Positions 7,605 through 16,266 of a stretch of 64,000 bases of DNA are shown piece by piece. The notes under the pieces were generated by a model that saw nothing but the letters and a program-made list of their open reading frames with translations, did no database searches and was not told the DNA's origin. The stretch lies in NCBI GenBank assembly GCA_017935045.1, contig JAGBIJ010000050.1, positions 1-64,000 on the forward strand, written 5' to 3'. The DNA is from Muribaculaceae bacterium (GTDB lineage: Bacteria; Bacteroidota; Bacteroidia; Bacteroidales; Muribaculaceae). The first letter of the stretch is position 1; every line of letters begins with the position of its first letter. Position numbers and translations under genes: made by a program.

Positions 7605-9554
7605 TCAGCGTATGATTTCCTTCGTAGTCTTGTTGCCGCGGCGCACGATGTATATGCCGCTTGCAGGCTCGGCCACGCGTATGCCGTCGATGGTGTAGTA
7701 CTCGGCCGGAGCGTCGTTGTCAGCCTCGATGCCCTCTACGCCGGTGTCGATGCCGAGAGCTTTGCAGAGGTCGAGGGTAGTGAATTTAGGCTCGGCCTTG
7801 TCGCTCATAGGTGTCTTCACGGCGTTGACCACACCGGTGCCTTCTTTGGTGTCAATCAGGTAAGCCACCAGTTCGAGGTTGTCCTGGTTGATGGCGGGCG
7901 ATGTCACTGTAGACTGTCCGTTGGGATTGGTAACGGCAGTGTAAGTGTTGGGGATATCAAATGTTGTCTCGAAGACATGTCCCTGTCCGGGAGCCATCGG
8001 AGCGTCGGGTGTCGATCCGGGGAGTCCCCAGTAGCCGTAGTTGGCGCGGGCTACGTCCTGATAGTGGACTCCGGGCACTACTTCGGGAAGGAGGGTCCAG
8101 CCGTTCATGTTGCCGCCGCCGGGCACTTTGAAACCGTGCAGGTAGTTCTCTTGAAACCACAGGGTGTTGTTGAGGGTAACGTTGTTTTCAATCAGAATGA
8201 ATCCGATTTTATAGCGAGATCCGTCTATAGTCATGGCCGGAGTCATGGTCACGGTGGCCTGTATCTTCGTAGTGCCGTTGTCATCTACATATTTCGCCTC
8301 CATGTCCATGCCGGCGAAAGTCAGCTCATTGGCACGCTGCGTCACGGTGTAGCCCAGCGATGCGGGGTTGGACGGGTCGAAAGTAAAGTCGTTGTCTCCT
8401 ACGTAGAGTACACGCTTGCCGCGCTCCATACGGAAAGCGGGGGCGCCGTTGACGCCGAACTGGTAGGCATAGTCGGAGATGAACGAGGACATCGGGTCAG
8501 TGCCGTTGGTGTCGGTGTGCAGGCTGACCGGGATTACCTTTTCGCCGAGCTCCTCTTCCAGACACTCTATGGTGTATATGCCCTGCGGACAGTTGCCGCA
8601 GCGTGTGCCGGTGGTCTCCTCGAGCAGCACGCGGTGCTCGGGTTCGAACAGAAGGCCGTGGATGCTGCCGGAGCGTACTATAGGCTGCGAATCTGCGCTT
8701 GACAGGGTAACGGTCCAGGGCAGGCTCTGATCCCCCTTGACGATGCCGGTAAAGGTAAAGTCCTTCTTCTCGTCTTTGGCGAGCGAGGCGCCGGTCTCGG
8801 TAAGAGTGGTCTCGCCGGCCTGGAAAGTCAGCGTCCAGTCCTTGATGCCGCCTTCGAGAGTGCCCTGTATGGTCACGTCGACATTGAAGTCGCCCTGTAC
8901 GGCGAGTTCAGGAGCAGAGGCGGTCATGTCGGCGGCGTCCAGACGCTGTACGACTATGTTGTCCAGAGCCAGAATGTCGCGGTCAGTGTTGCGGTTGGCG
9001 AAGGCGATGTATACGGTCTTGCCGGCGTAGTCGTCAAGAGATACCTGATAACTTGTAAACTCGTCATCGCATACATCGGGAGTGGCGCCGAGCGGCACGT
9101 CCTTGAATACCTTTACCGGCTCGGCCGGCTGCCAGTCGGCGGTCACGGGCTGCTCGGTAATATACAGTTCAAGGTCGCTCAGGGCATGATCGGCGCTACG
9201 CATCTGCAGGCTTTCGGCGTCAAAGAACAGGATGAATCCTTCGGTGGGTATGGTCAGGGCGCGGGATACGAGCCAATCGTTGCTCTGTCCGGCGGGATTG
9301 TATCCGGAATGTGAGACGAGAAAGCGGTTTTTGCTCGACGAGGTGTCGCGTGCGGTCCACCAAGGCTGCGAAACGCCGTTTTCATCCATGAAGATGGGGT
9401 TGAAAGTGGCGAGAGGAGCGTTGTGGTCAAGGTCGTACATGGAGAAATTGGTTGTCCATGTCGACTCCTGGAAGTCCTCGCTGAGAAGCACAGTGTGTGC
9501 CATGGCAGGCAAGACGCCCGCCGCCATGAGGGCGGCACAGAAGATTTTTTTCAT
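7605..9554 (-). CDS. Secreted Omp28/thioredoxin-like protein with T9SS signal
   Basis: A 649-residue exported protein. After a signal peptide (MKKIFCAALMAAGVLPAMA), residues ~20-210 resemble a cleaved-adhesin/choice-of-anchor J jelly roll (LLSEDFQESTW; VYIAFANRNTDRDILALDNI). A central Omp28-like segment begins VLLEETTGTRCGNCPQG, a thioredoxin-type CxxC site. The C-terminus (YYTIDGIRVAEPASGIYIVR) is a T9SS type A tail. It is paralogous to the next gene, with a near-identical tail (GIYIVRRGxKxTKExIR). Redox activity is inferred only from CGNC. A surface location is expected. Confidence 0.75.
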   Translation of the reverse strand: MKKIFCAALMAAGVLPAMAHTVLLSEDFQESTWTTNFSMYDLDHNAPLATFNPIFMDENGVSQPWWTARDTSSSKNRFLVSHSGYNPAGQSNDWLVSRALTIPTEGFILFFDAESLQMRSADHALSDLELYITEQPVTADWQPAEPVKVFKDVPLGATPDVCDDEFTSYQVSLDDYAGKTVYIAFANRNTDRDILALDNIVVQRLDAADMTASAPELAVQGDFNVDVTIQGTLEGGIKDWTLTFQAGETTLTETGASLAKDEKKDFTFTGIVKGDQSLPWTVTLSSADSQPIVRSGSIHGLLFEPEHRVLLEETTGTRCGNCPQGIYTIECLEEELGEKVIPVSLHTDTNGTDPMSSFISDYAYQFGVNGAPAFRMERGKRVLYVGDNDFTFDPSNPASLGYTVTQRANELTFAGMDMEAKYVDDNGTTKIQATVTMTPAMTIDGSRYKIGFILIENNVTLNNTLWFQENYLHGFKVPGGGNMNGWTLLPEVVPGVHYQDVARANYGYWGLPGSTPDAPMAPGQGHVFETTFDIPNTYTAVTNPNGQSTVTSPAINQDNLELVAYLIDTKEGTGVVNAVKTPMSDKAEPKFTTLDLCKALGIDTGVEGIEADNDAPAEYYTIDGIRVAEPASGIYIVRRGNKTTKEIIR

Positions 9555-9589
9555 TGTATGTCAGGAATTTGATTTGTTTATACTGTGAT

Positions 9590-11323
9590 TTATCTTATTG
9601 TCTCTTTTGTGATTTTGTCGCCGCGGCGCACGATATATATGCCTGAGCCTGGATTGGCGACGCGTATGCCCTGCAGGTTGAAGTATTCGGGAGCGGCCTG
9701 AGTCTCGGTATCGGCGCCGACGGTGTCGATGCCGATGGTGGAGTCTATCTTGCGTATCGCGGCATTGACTATCTGGTTGTCATTCTCGGTGTCGATGATG
9801 TAGGCTACCAGGCGGCCGTCTTTCCAGTCTTCCAGCAGGTCGGGCTGCGGCAGGGTCCAGGTGCAGCTCACGGGGGTGTCGGGCTGCATTGTCTCGGCTA
9901 TGGAGCCGGGTATGCCCTCAAGGGCGTATTCGGCCGAGAGAACCACATTGTTCATCGGAGCCAGATCGGAGAGAATACGCGAGGGGAGGAAATGGTATTG
10001 CAGTTTGTTGGTGCCGCCTCCCATATTCTGCTGATAGAAGTAAGAGTTTATCTCATCATAGAAGTAGAAGTCGGTAATCAGCGTGCAGCCCACGCGGTAG
10101 CGGCCAGATGTGTTGTCGAAAGCCGATGCGCTGCGCACTTCGGCCGAAGCGGTCAGTGTGCTTCCTTTATACGAGCAGTCGGTAATCTCTATGGCCATGT
10201 CTGTAGGCTGAGTGAAATATGAGTAGATAGTGGCTATCTTTTTGGCCTCGATATTGGTGGCCTTGATTCGGTTGAGCAGGATTCTGGGGAGCGAGCGGAA
10301 CTGTATGCCGTTGTTGTACTCCTGGCATGCCAGATCATCGTTCACATGGTTGGCCAGCACTATAAGCCTTTCGCCGTATTCGCGCTCCAGTTGCTCGATT
10401 ATCACGTTGCCGTCCGGGGGGCAGCTGTTGCACCACATGCCGGTTCCCTCGTCTATCACTATGGTGCGGGGATAGGCTGTAGCGTATACGGAGGCGGTGT
10501 GCAGGTCAGTCGTTTTGCCGTCGGCATCGATGCCTGCTACGGTAAACTCGGTCGAGGAGTTCAGCTCGACCGGCAGGCTGAATGAGTATTTTATTTCTTC
10601 TCCGATGGCCCAGGGAGTGTCGATGTCCATCTTCTCCACCAGTTTGCCGCCGGACATGAGGCCGAGAGCCGTGTATGGAGCCGGACGGCCGAGGTTCACG
10701 GCCGATCCGCGGACAGCGACGGACCCCGCGCCGTATCCTTCCAGGGGCAGCGTGGAGTCGGCGACGGCCACGAGAGTGTTCTCCGGGTCGCCAACGTCAA
10801 TATCGTCTATGGCGAGCATATATCGGTTGACTGAGGTGCAGGTAAAGGATATGGTGACTTGCTTGCCTTTCCAAGCCGAGAGGTCGGCCACACGGGTGGT
10901 CCAGACATCATTTTCCCCTTCTGTGGAAAATATCACTGTCGGCTCGGCATTGCCCTCTTTGACCGTTATCTCGTAGCTTTCCGGCAGCTGGGGGAAGATC
11001 GAGAGGGCTTTCCAGCGGATTACGGGGTTGTCACCTTCGATTGTCAGTTCAGGGAGCGTCATAGAGGCCATCACAGGCTTGTCGCTGCGTGTATGAGTCG
11101 GGCATACGGCGGCGTAGCCGGCGTCGTTGACTTGTTCGACGGTCCACCCTTTATCGGTATAACCGTAGCGGTAGTCTGCTGAGGCGAGAGGCAGTTGTCC
11201 GGCGTTGGTCACAGTGATTGTGCGCGGCATGCCGCCGGAATTGAAGTTGGTGGAAAATATGTATGCCTGTGCCGGAGCGGCGCCTAAAAGAGCAGCTGCG
11301 GCAAGTATAATCATTGTGCGCAT
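9590..11323 (-). CDS. Secreted Omp28/thioredoxin-like protein with T9SS signal (paralogue)
   Basis: A 577-residue exported paralogue of the gene at 7605. The signal peptide is MRTMIILAAAALLGAAPAQA. A jelly-roll-like N-terminal domain ends near YMLAIDDIDVGD. The thioredoxin-like core starts IVIDEGTGMWCNSCPPDG, with a CxxC (CNSC). The tail YFNLQGIRVANPGSGIYIVR is the T9SS sorting signal. The two paralogues differ strongly outside the CxxC and tail regions, so the duplication is old. The spacing to the downstream paralogue is only 35 bp with no hairpin, so they are probably co-transcribed. Confidence 0.75.
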   Translation of the reverse strand: MRTMIILAAAALLGAAPAQAYIFSTNFNSGGMPRTITVTNAGQLPLASADYRYGYTDKGWTVEQVNDAGYAAVCPTHTRSDKPVMASMTLPELTIEGDNPVIRWKALSIFPQLPESYEITVKEGNAEPTVIFSTEGENDVWTTRVADLSAWKGKQVTISFTCTSVNRYMLAIDDIDVGDPENTLVAVADSTLPLEGYGAGSVAVRGSAVNLGRPAPYTALGLMSGGKLVEKMDIDTPWAIGEEIKYSFSLPVELNSSTEFTVAGIDADGKTTDLHTASVYATAYPRTIVIDEGTGMWCNSCPPDGNVIIEQLEREYGERLIVLANHVNDDLACQEYNNGIQFRSLPRILLNRIKATNIEAKKIATIYSYFTQPTDMAIEITDCSYKGSTLTASAEVRSASAFDNTSGRYRVGCTLITDFYFYDEINSYFYQQNMGGGTNKLQYHFLPSRILSDLAPMNNVVLSAEYALEGIPGSIAETMQPDTPVSCTWTLPQPDLLEDWKDGRLVAYIIDTENDNQIVNAAIRKIDSTIGIDTVGADTETQAAPEYFNLQGIRVANPGSGIYIVRRGDKITKETIR

Positions 11324-11353
11324 CGCGGGATAATGGTTTGAAGTTTAATGATG

Positions 11354-11384
11354 TCTCCGGAGACGCCTGAAGCGCCTCCGGAGA
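11354..11384 (-). terminator. Hairpin after the propeller-like secreted gene
   Basis: TCTCCGGAG (11354-11362) pairs with CTCCGGAGA (11376-11384), with an inner GC/GC pair in the loop. It lies downstream of the leftward gene ending at 11412. No U-run follows. Confidence 0.5.
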
Positions 11385-11411
11385 ATGGTTGTAATAAGTC
11401 GGGGGGAACGG

Positions 11412-12881
11412 TTACTTCACGAGTACCTTGCGGCTGACCTTGTCGGCCTTCACTACGTAGATGCCGGGAGCGACGGAAGCGCTTGCGGAGTTGGAGACGA
11501 GCTTGCCGTCCAGGTCATAGACAGCCACGTTCTTGGCGCCGCTGACGCTGATGAGGCCGTCGGTCACGATGATGCCCACCTTCTCCTGCGGGTCGGCATA
11601 GATGCCCTGTACGCCTGACAGCGGAGTGTCGAGGGTAACGAGATAGGGATAATAGCGGTATTCGCCGTTGGATTCAAGTATTACCGCGTATGCTCCTCCG
11701 AATACGGAGCCGTCGGCATTGGTGCGGTCTACGGAATTCAGAGGTTTGCCCTGAGTGTCCACTTCCATAAATGTACGCAGCGACTCGGGTTTGCTGTCAA
11801 GTCCGTCGGGCAGCACGTTGGCGCCGGCGGTAAAGAGAATCTTTCCGTCTACTCCCATCGAAACGGCGGGAACAGCGCTGGTAACGGGTTGATATTGCCA
11901 TGTGTCGGTGTTCACGTTGTAGACAGCGGCGAAGCTTGAGAATGTGCCTTCGCCGTTTTCGGGTACGGGTTCGTCAGTGATGCAGCGTTTGCCGTAGAAA
12001 TTGCCGGCGTAGTCAGCGCCTACGAACATGCCCGACATCAAGTCGCCGTTCCATCCGTCTTTTACTCCGTCAAGATAGTTTACCTCAACATCATACAGAT
12101 ATTGACCCTTGTAGTAGAAAGGTTCCACCACATCTTTGTAGGTATGCCAGAATTTGGACTTTCCGTCTTTCAGTATGGCGGCTACCCATGAACCGGCGGC
12201 GAGATTCACCATGCCGCCGAGCACTGTGCCTTCCACCGTGCCGTCGGAGTACATGCTGCTGACGAAGAATCCCTGCATGTTGCCGCAGTCGGCATCGTTG
12301 TAGAGATGCAGCTTGTATCCGGCGGGTTTATCCTTGACGGTCTCAGAGCTGCTGTCATCGACGAAGTCGTCGTCGCGTTCCCATATACAGGGGAATGCCC
12401 GTGTGCCGGTGGCTACGCCGGCTTCAGGTACGGCTACGTATCCGCCGATAATCTTGCCATCGCCGGTCACAGCGACGGGATAGTTGGTGTTCAGCGCGTT
12501 GCCGGGCAGCTCCAGAATACGGAATTCGCCGTCTTTCCAGGTGCGGGGCTGGTACTGGTAGGTGTTGTTGGGCTTTTCGGAGCCTACGACCATACCGTCG
12601 TTGGTCACGCTGTAAGCCTCAAAGTCTACTCTCTTGCCGTTGACCTCGCGGTTGATCAGGGTAAGCTCGTTCGGCTTTTCGCGGTTCCAGAGATAGCTGA
12701 GCTTCATCTCGTAGTCGAAGATGACGGCGTACTGTCCGTTTTCAGAGATGCCGTAGACTTCGCCCATTATGTCCTCGCCGGTGTCGCTGGTGGGGTCCGG
12801 GAAGAAATAGAACTGATTGTCTGCCTGAGAGACAGAGGCCATGCCGAGCAGAGCGGCGGCCAGAAGTAAATGTTTTTTCAT
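11412..12881 (-). CDS. Secreted protein with HAF-like repeats and T9SS tail
   Basis: A 489-residue exported protein with signal peptide MKKHLLLAAALLGMASVSQA. Recurrent short segments such as VYGISENGQYAVIF, AYSVTNDGMVVGS and VAVTGDGKIIGGY resemble the HAF/propeller-type repeats seen in extracellular proteins. The last ~70 residues (VAVYDLDGKLVSNSASASVA, PGIYVVKADKVSRKVLVK) form a T9SS type A sorting domain. No enzyme motif is visible. It is the first of four leftward secreted-protein genes and lies 45 bp downstream of ruvB, so it may be read from the ruvB promoter. Confidence 0.72.
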   Translation of the reverse strand: MKKHLLLAAALLGMASVSQADNQFYFFPDPTSDTGEDIMGEVYGISENGQYAVIFDYEMKLSYLWNREKPNELTLINREVNGKRVDFEAYSVTNDGMVVGSEKPNNTYQYQPRTWKDGEFRILELPGNALNTNYPVAVTGDGKIIGGYVAVPEAGVATGTRAFPCIWERDDDFVDDSSSETVKDKPAGYKLHLYNDADCGNMQGFFVSSMYSDGTVEGTVLGGMVNLAAGSWVAAILKDGKSKFWHTYKDVVEPFYYKGQYLYDVEVNYLDGVKDGWNGDLMSGMFVGADYAGNFYGKRCITDEPVPENGEGTFSSFAAVYNVNTDTWQYQPVTSAVPAVSMGVDGKILFTAGANVLPDGLDSKPESLRTFMEVDTQGKPLNSVDRTNADGSVFGGAYAVILESNGEYRYYPYLVTLDTPLSGVQGIYADPQEKVGIIVTDGLISVSGAKNVAVYDLDGKLVSNSASASVAPGIYVVKADKVSRKVLVK

Positions 12882-12926
12882 AAGAGTGTTGATAAACTAT
12901 ATTTGGTTTATGTTGTCTGTCATGTC

Positions 12927-13958
12927 TTAGAATAGCTCTCCCTGTTCGGGATGCCGGGAACGTCCCAGATGGCTGTATGCCAAAGCTGTTACCTCGCGTC
13001 CTCGGGGCGTGCGCTTTATGAAGCCCTCTTTTATAAGGAAAGGTTCGTAGACTTCCTCCAGAGTGCCGGGGTCCTCGCCCAGCGCCGTGGCTATGGTAGT
13101 GAGTCCCACCGGACCACCGTCGAACTTGTCGATTACGGTAAGAAGAATCTTGTTGTCGATCTCGTCAAGGCCGTATTTGTCTATGTTCAGAGCTTCGAGC
13201 GCCACACGCGCTATCGGCAGGTCTATCGTGCCGGAGCCCTTGACCATGGCGAAGTCACGCACACGGCGCAGCAGGGCGTTGGCCACACGCGGGGTGCCGC
13301 GGCTGCGCAGGGCGATCTCGTTGGCAGCTTCGGGCAGGCACTCCACATTGAGCAGGCGCGCCGAGCGCAGTACGATATTCTGCAGTGTCTGGTGGTCATA
13401 GTACTCCAAATGGCAGTTGATGCCGAAGCGGGCGCGCAGCGGCGCGGTCAGCAGGCCGGAGCGGGTGGTGGCGCCTACCAGAGTGAAGGGATTGATGGTA
13501 AGCTGCACGCTCTTGGCTCCCGGGCCTTTGTCAAGCAGTATGTCTATCCGGTAATCTTCCATGGCGGAATACAGGTATTCCTCCACTATGGGATGCAGAC
13601 GGTGGATCTCATCGATGAAAAGGACATCATTGGGTTCCAGACTCATCAGTATGCCGGCCAGATCGCCCGGTTTGTCGAGTACGGGCCCGGAGGTGGTCTT
13701 GAATCCGACTCCCAGCTCGTTGGCTACGATATTGGAGAGGGTGGTTTTGCCCAGTCCCGGAGGACCGTGAAGCAGGGTATGGTCCAATGCCTCGCCACGC
13801 ATACGCGCGGCCGCTACGAAGATACGCAGGTTGTCGGTAATCTTGTCCTGCCCTGAGAAATCGTCGAAAGCGAGCGGACGCAGAGCTTTCTCTATGTCCT
13901 TCTCAGCGCCGCGCGGAGTGGCGCCGGAGTTATGTATGTCAAATTCTGCGTTGCACAT
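12927..13958 (-). CDS. ruvB: Holliday junction branch migration ATPase RuvB
   Basis: A 343-residue AAA+ motor that, with RuvA, drives branch migration of Holliday junctions. The Walker A is GPPGLGKTT and the Walker B is LFIDEIHRL. The sensor segment is [18 protein letters not shown], and the C-terminal winged helix contains [20 protein letters not shown]. Length and order are normal. ruvA is not adjacent. A minus-strand promoter at 14154-14184 would give a leader of about 190 nt, which contains an AT-rich inverted repeat near 14047-14070. Confidence 0.97.
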   Translation of the reverse strand: MCNAEFDIHNSGATPRGAEKDIEKALRPLAFDDFSGQDKITDNLRIFVAAARMRGEALDHTLLHGPPGLGKTTLSNIVANELGVGFKTTSGPVLDKPGDLAGILMSLEPNDVLFIDEIHRLHPIVEEYLYSAMEDYRIDILLDKGPGAKSVQLTINPFTLVGATTRSGLLTAPLRARFGINCHLEYYDHQTLQNIVLRSARLLNVECLPEAANEIALRSRGTPRVANALLRRVRDFAMVKGSGTIDLPIARVALEALNIDKYGLDEIDNKILLTVIDKFDGGPVGLTTIATALGEDPGTLEEVYEPFLIKEGFIKRTPRGREVTALAYSHLGRSRHPEQGELF

Positions 13959-14153
13959 TTTCTTATCAAAATGTCAGTACTTATGCCGGATATTGGCGGT
14001 CCGGATGTCGTTTTCATGGACAGCTGCTGCCGTTGGTTAGAGGTATGCAATTACTATTAAAATAATTTGCATGTTTGATTCAAAGTTTATACGTTTTTCA
14101 AGCGAAATATGCAAATTCGGTTAAATCATGTTATAAACAATGAATGAACGGCG

Positions 14154-14184
14154 CAAAGGTACATAAAAAATTCAATACTGCAAA
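14154..14184 (-). promoter_or_regulatory. Promoter of ruvB
   Basis: On the minus strand TTTG (14184-14181), 19 bp, then TACCTTTG (14161-14154), a full consensus match. It is back to back with the rnpA promoter. Confidence 0.72.
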
Positions 14185-14211
14185 CGGCTCTAAGAAATTT
14201 TTCGGGCTTTT

Positions 14212-14242
14212 TTTGTGTTTTAAGTATTATTAGCTAAATTTG
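14212..14242 (+). promoter_or_regulatory. Promoter of rnpA-yidD-tatD
   Basis: TTTG (14212-14215), 19 bp, then TAAATTTG (14235-14242). The predicted start site falls at about 14248-14250, almost on the first ATG (14251). This bears on which rnpA start is used. Confidence 0.75.
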
Positions 14243-14250
14243 CAGAGATT

Positions 14251-14775
14251 ATGACGACCACCGATGATACGACCGACATACCCCCCTGCTCCGCGGCGCC
14301 GGGGAGCATGAGGTTGCGTAAAGCCGAGAGACTGCGCAGCCGTACTGCTGTGTTGCGTCTGTTTGACAAAGGGAAAAGCGTGTATGCTTTCCCTCTGCGG
14401 ATGATATATATATCCCATACTCCGCAAGAGATGGCAGAGATGTACCGTGGGCAGACGCCGGCGGACATGGGTCTGCGGCAGATGCTCATCACGGTTCCTA
14501 AGAAGAAATTTCGCCATGCCGTGGATCGCGTGTGGCTGCGCCGCCGCATACGCGAGGCCTACAGGCTGAACCGCGACGCCCTTGTCCCCGCTACGCTGCC
14601 GGCCGACGCATATATACAGATGGCGTTCATATACGTAGGCGACAAGAAGGTGGGCTACGACGTTATAGAGAAGAAGATGCGCAAGCTGCTCGGCTCGATA
14701 GGCGCCGCTCCTGAGGCCGCGCCGGAGGGTAAGAATACAGCCGCGCCGGAGGATAAAAATAAAGAAAAGGACTGA
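14251..14775 (+). CDS. rnpA: Ribonuclease P protein component
   Basis: The protein subunit of RNase P, which matures tRNA 5' ends. The core begins [18 protein letters not shown], and the signature [18 protein letters not shown] matches the family RNR motif region. The frame starting at 14251 gives 174 residues, longer than usual. The extra length is an N-terminal TTDDTTD stretch and a C-terminal tail rich in Ala, Pro, Glu and Lys. The predicted transcript start nearly coincides with this ATG, so the second ATG at 14308, preceded by GGGGAG, is an attractive alternative. The stop overlaps the yidD start as TGATG. Confidence 0.9.
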   Translation: MTTTDDTTDIPPCSAAPGSMRLRKAERLRSRTAVLRLFDKGKSVYAFPLRMIYISHTPQEMAEMYRGQTPADMGLRQMLITVPKKKFRHAVDRVWLRRRIREAYRLNRDALVPATLPADAYIQMAFIYVGDKKVGYDVIEKKMRKLLGSIGAAPEAAPEGKNTAAPEDKNKEKD

Positions 14776-15005
14776 TGAGCGTGATAAGGAAAGCTGCGGT
14801 ATGGGCGCTCGTGCTGCCCATAAGGTTCTATCAGCGGTGCATATCGCCGATGCTGCCCTCCGTATGCCGCTATACGCCGTCGTGCAGCCAGTATGCCGTG
14901 GAGGCGCTGCGCAAGCACGGCCCCGTCAAGGGCCTGTGGCTCGCCCTGAAGCGCATATCCCGCTGCCACCCGTGGGGCGGCAGCGGCTACGACCCCGTGC
15001 CCTGA
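14775..15005 (+). CDS. yidD: Membrane protein insertion efficiency factor YidD
   Basis: A 76-residue YidD protein that assists YidC-dependent membrane insertion. It shows the family core [32 protein letters not shown], and the final [14 protein letters not shown], including the conserved cysteines. It overlaps rnpA by one base, so translational coupling is likely. The rnpA-yidD pairing is widespread in bacteria, but rpmH and yidC are not next to it here. Confidence 0.95.
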   Translation: MSVIRKAAVWALVLPIRFYQRCISPMLPSVCRYTPSCSQYAVEALRKHGPVKGLWLALKRISRCHPWGGSGYDPVP

Positions 15006-15022
15006 CCCCGTGCCCTGCCGAC

Positions 15023-15649
15023 ATGAGAATACTCGACTGCCATACCCACCGCCCCGCTCCCTATCCCGAGGGCATAGTCAGCGTCTCGCCCGATGACTGG
15101 GATCCGCTGCCCGGCCAGCTCTACAGCGTGGGGCTGCATCCGTGGTATCTGCCCGACGACCTGGACGCCGCCCTGAAGAAGCTGGGGCGCATCGCCCGCG
15201 ACCGGCAGGTGGCCGCCATAGGCGAGGCCGGGCTCGACGCGCTGCGCGGGGGGCCGATGTACAGGCAGATGCAGGCTTTCCGGGCGCAGGCTCAATTAGC
15301 CCAGATGGCATGCAAGCCGCTGATAGTGCATAATGTCAGATGTACGGCCGAGATAGTTCTGCTGCGCCGCCAGTGGGGCGTGACGGTTCCCTGGATTATA
15401 CATGGTTTCCGGGGCAAGCCCACTCTGCTCCGCATGTTGCTGGACGCCGGCTGCCATATCTCCTGCGGACCGCGCCTGAATAAGGATGTCTTGCCGTCGG
15501 TGCCGCTGCCGCGTCTGCTGGCCGAGACTGACGACAGTCCGGAGACAATCAGCGAGGTCATATCCGCCATGGCCGGAGCGCTCGGTATGGAGCCGGGGAA
15601 GCTGGCCGACAGGATAGCAGAGACGGCAGCAGAGATTTTTTATGTTTAA
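15023..15649 (+). CDS. TatD family metal-dependent hydrolase (short form)
   Basis: A 208-residue TatD-type metal hydrolase, shorter than the usual ~255-residue family members. Metal-ligand motifs are all present: HTH at the N-terminus (ILDCHTHRPAP), GEAGLD, the histidine in LIVHNVR, the histidine in WIIHGFRG, and the aspartate in LAETDDSPE. Family members act as nucleases or phosphoesterases. The frame is open further upstream inside yidD, but the ATG at 15023 (MRILDCHTH) is the sensible start, 17 bp after yidD. The missing length is in loops between the first and second metal motifs. Confidence 0.85.
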   Translation: MRILDCHTHRPAPYPEGIVSVSPDDWDPLPGQLYSVGLHPWYLPDDLDAALKKLGRIARDRQVAAIGEAGLDALRGGPMYRQMQAFRAQAQLAQMACKPLIVHNVRCTAEIVLLRRQWGVTVPWIIHGFRGKPTLLRMLLDAGCHISCGPRLNKDVLPSVPLPRLLAETDDSPETISEVISAMAGALGMEPGKLADRIAETAAEIFYV

Positions 15650-16166
15650 GAGGCTGTTTAATAATATGTTTAAGAAAATCCTTATGATACTCGCGCTGGC
15701 CGCTCCGGCAGCGTGCGGAGCAGCGGCTCAGGAGCCAGCAGTCTCCGATACAGTCGAGAATGTGGCCGAGACAGGTTTCTCCGCCTTCAGCTATCAGGGC
15801 TTCGATATGCTTGTTCCGGCCGGAAGTCAGGTCGAGATGACAGGCAAAGAGGCGGTGCTGAAGACAGATGACCACAGATACGGGCTGTCGCTCAAGATAG
15901 AAACAGAAGCCGATGCCTCGCCTGAGGCCGCCGCGCAGCTCTGCTCGCGCATGATAAGCGAGCTGAATATCAAAAACGCGCAGCTGAACCGGGTAATGAT
16001 ACATGGTATGGCCGGCGGCAGACTGCAGGGCACTATAGAGGGCGCCCTGATCAACGTCGTGGTCCTCGACGCCTCCCGGCGCTATGTCAAGCTGATCATC
16101 ATTACCTCGCCCGACCTCGCTTCGTGGGCCGACCGTACCATCGACTCCCTCGCCCCGTCCCGCTGA
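15642..16166 (+). CDS. Small exported protein of unknown function
   Basis: A 174-residue protein with an N-terminal signal (MFKKILMILALAAPAACGAA). The mature domain has alternating beta strands (FSYQGFDMLVPAGSQVEMTG; MIHGMAGGRLQGTIEGALIN) and no recognised motif. The start at 15642 overlaps tatD by 8 bp; a second ATG at 15666, with the same ATGTTTAAGA context, gives a cleaner signal peptide. It is the last gene of the rnpA operon. A periplasmic location is inferred. Function is unknown. Confidence 0.6.
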   Translation: MFKRLFNNMFKKILMILALAAPAACGAAAQEPAVSDTVENVAETGFSAFSYQGFDMLVPAGSQVEMTGKEAVLKTDDHRYGLSLKIETEADASPEAAAQLCSRMISELNIKNAQLNRVMIHGMAGGRLQGTIEGALINVVVLDASRRYVKLIIITSPDLASWADRTIDSLAPSR

Positions 16167-16215
16167 CCCGGCAGTACCAGGCGACATATATGTGCGGACT
16201 GTCGGAAAAAATCAC

Positions 16216-16223
16216 TAACTTTG
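16216..16223 (+). promoter_or_regulatory. -7 element of the restriction-modification operon
   Basis: TAACTTTG matches the -7 consensus, but no good TTTG lies 19-20 bp upstream, so the promoter may be weaker or regulated. The predicted start is near 16230. Confidence 0.5.
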
Positions 16224-16255
16224 CAGTCTGTCACCATATAATATCAGGTAATATC

Positions 16256-16261
16256 AGGAGG
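16256..16261 (+). promoter_or_regulatory. Strong Shine-Dalgarno before the C5 methylase
   Basis: AGGAGG stands 5 bp before the ATG at 16267. Strong Shine-Dalgarno sequences are uncommon in this phylum and were not noticed before other genes here. Confidence 0.6.
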
Positions 16262-16266
16262 TCATA

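Noticed and set aside
7599-8702. Rightward open frame of ~367 codons opposite the Omp28-like gene
   Set aside because: Composition is repetitive Gly/Val/His without domains; it is a shadow of the real leftward gene, which has signal peptide and sorting tail.
14212-15005. Possible replication origin beside rnpA-yidD
   Set aside because: rpmH, yidC and dnaA are absent and no DnaA-box cluster was seen; the neighbouring AT-rich bases are explained by two divergent promoters.
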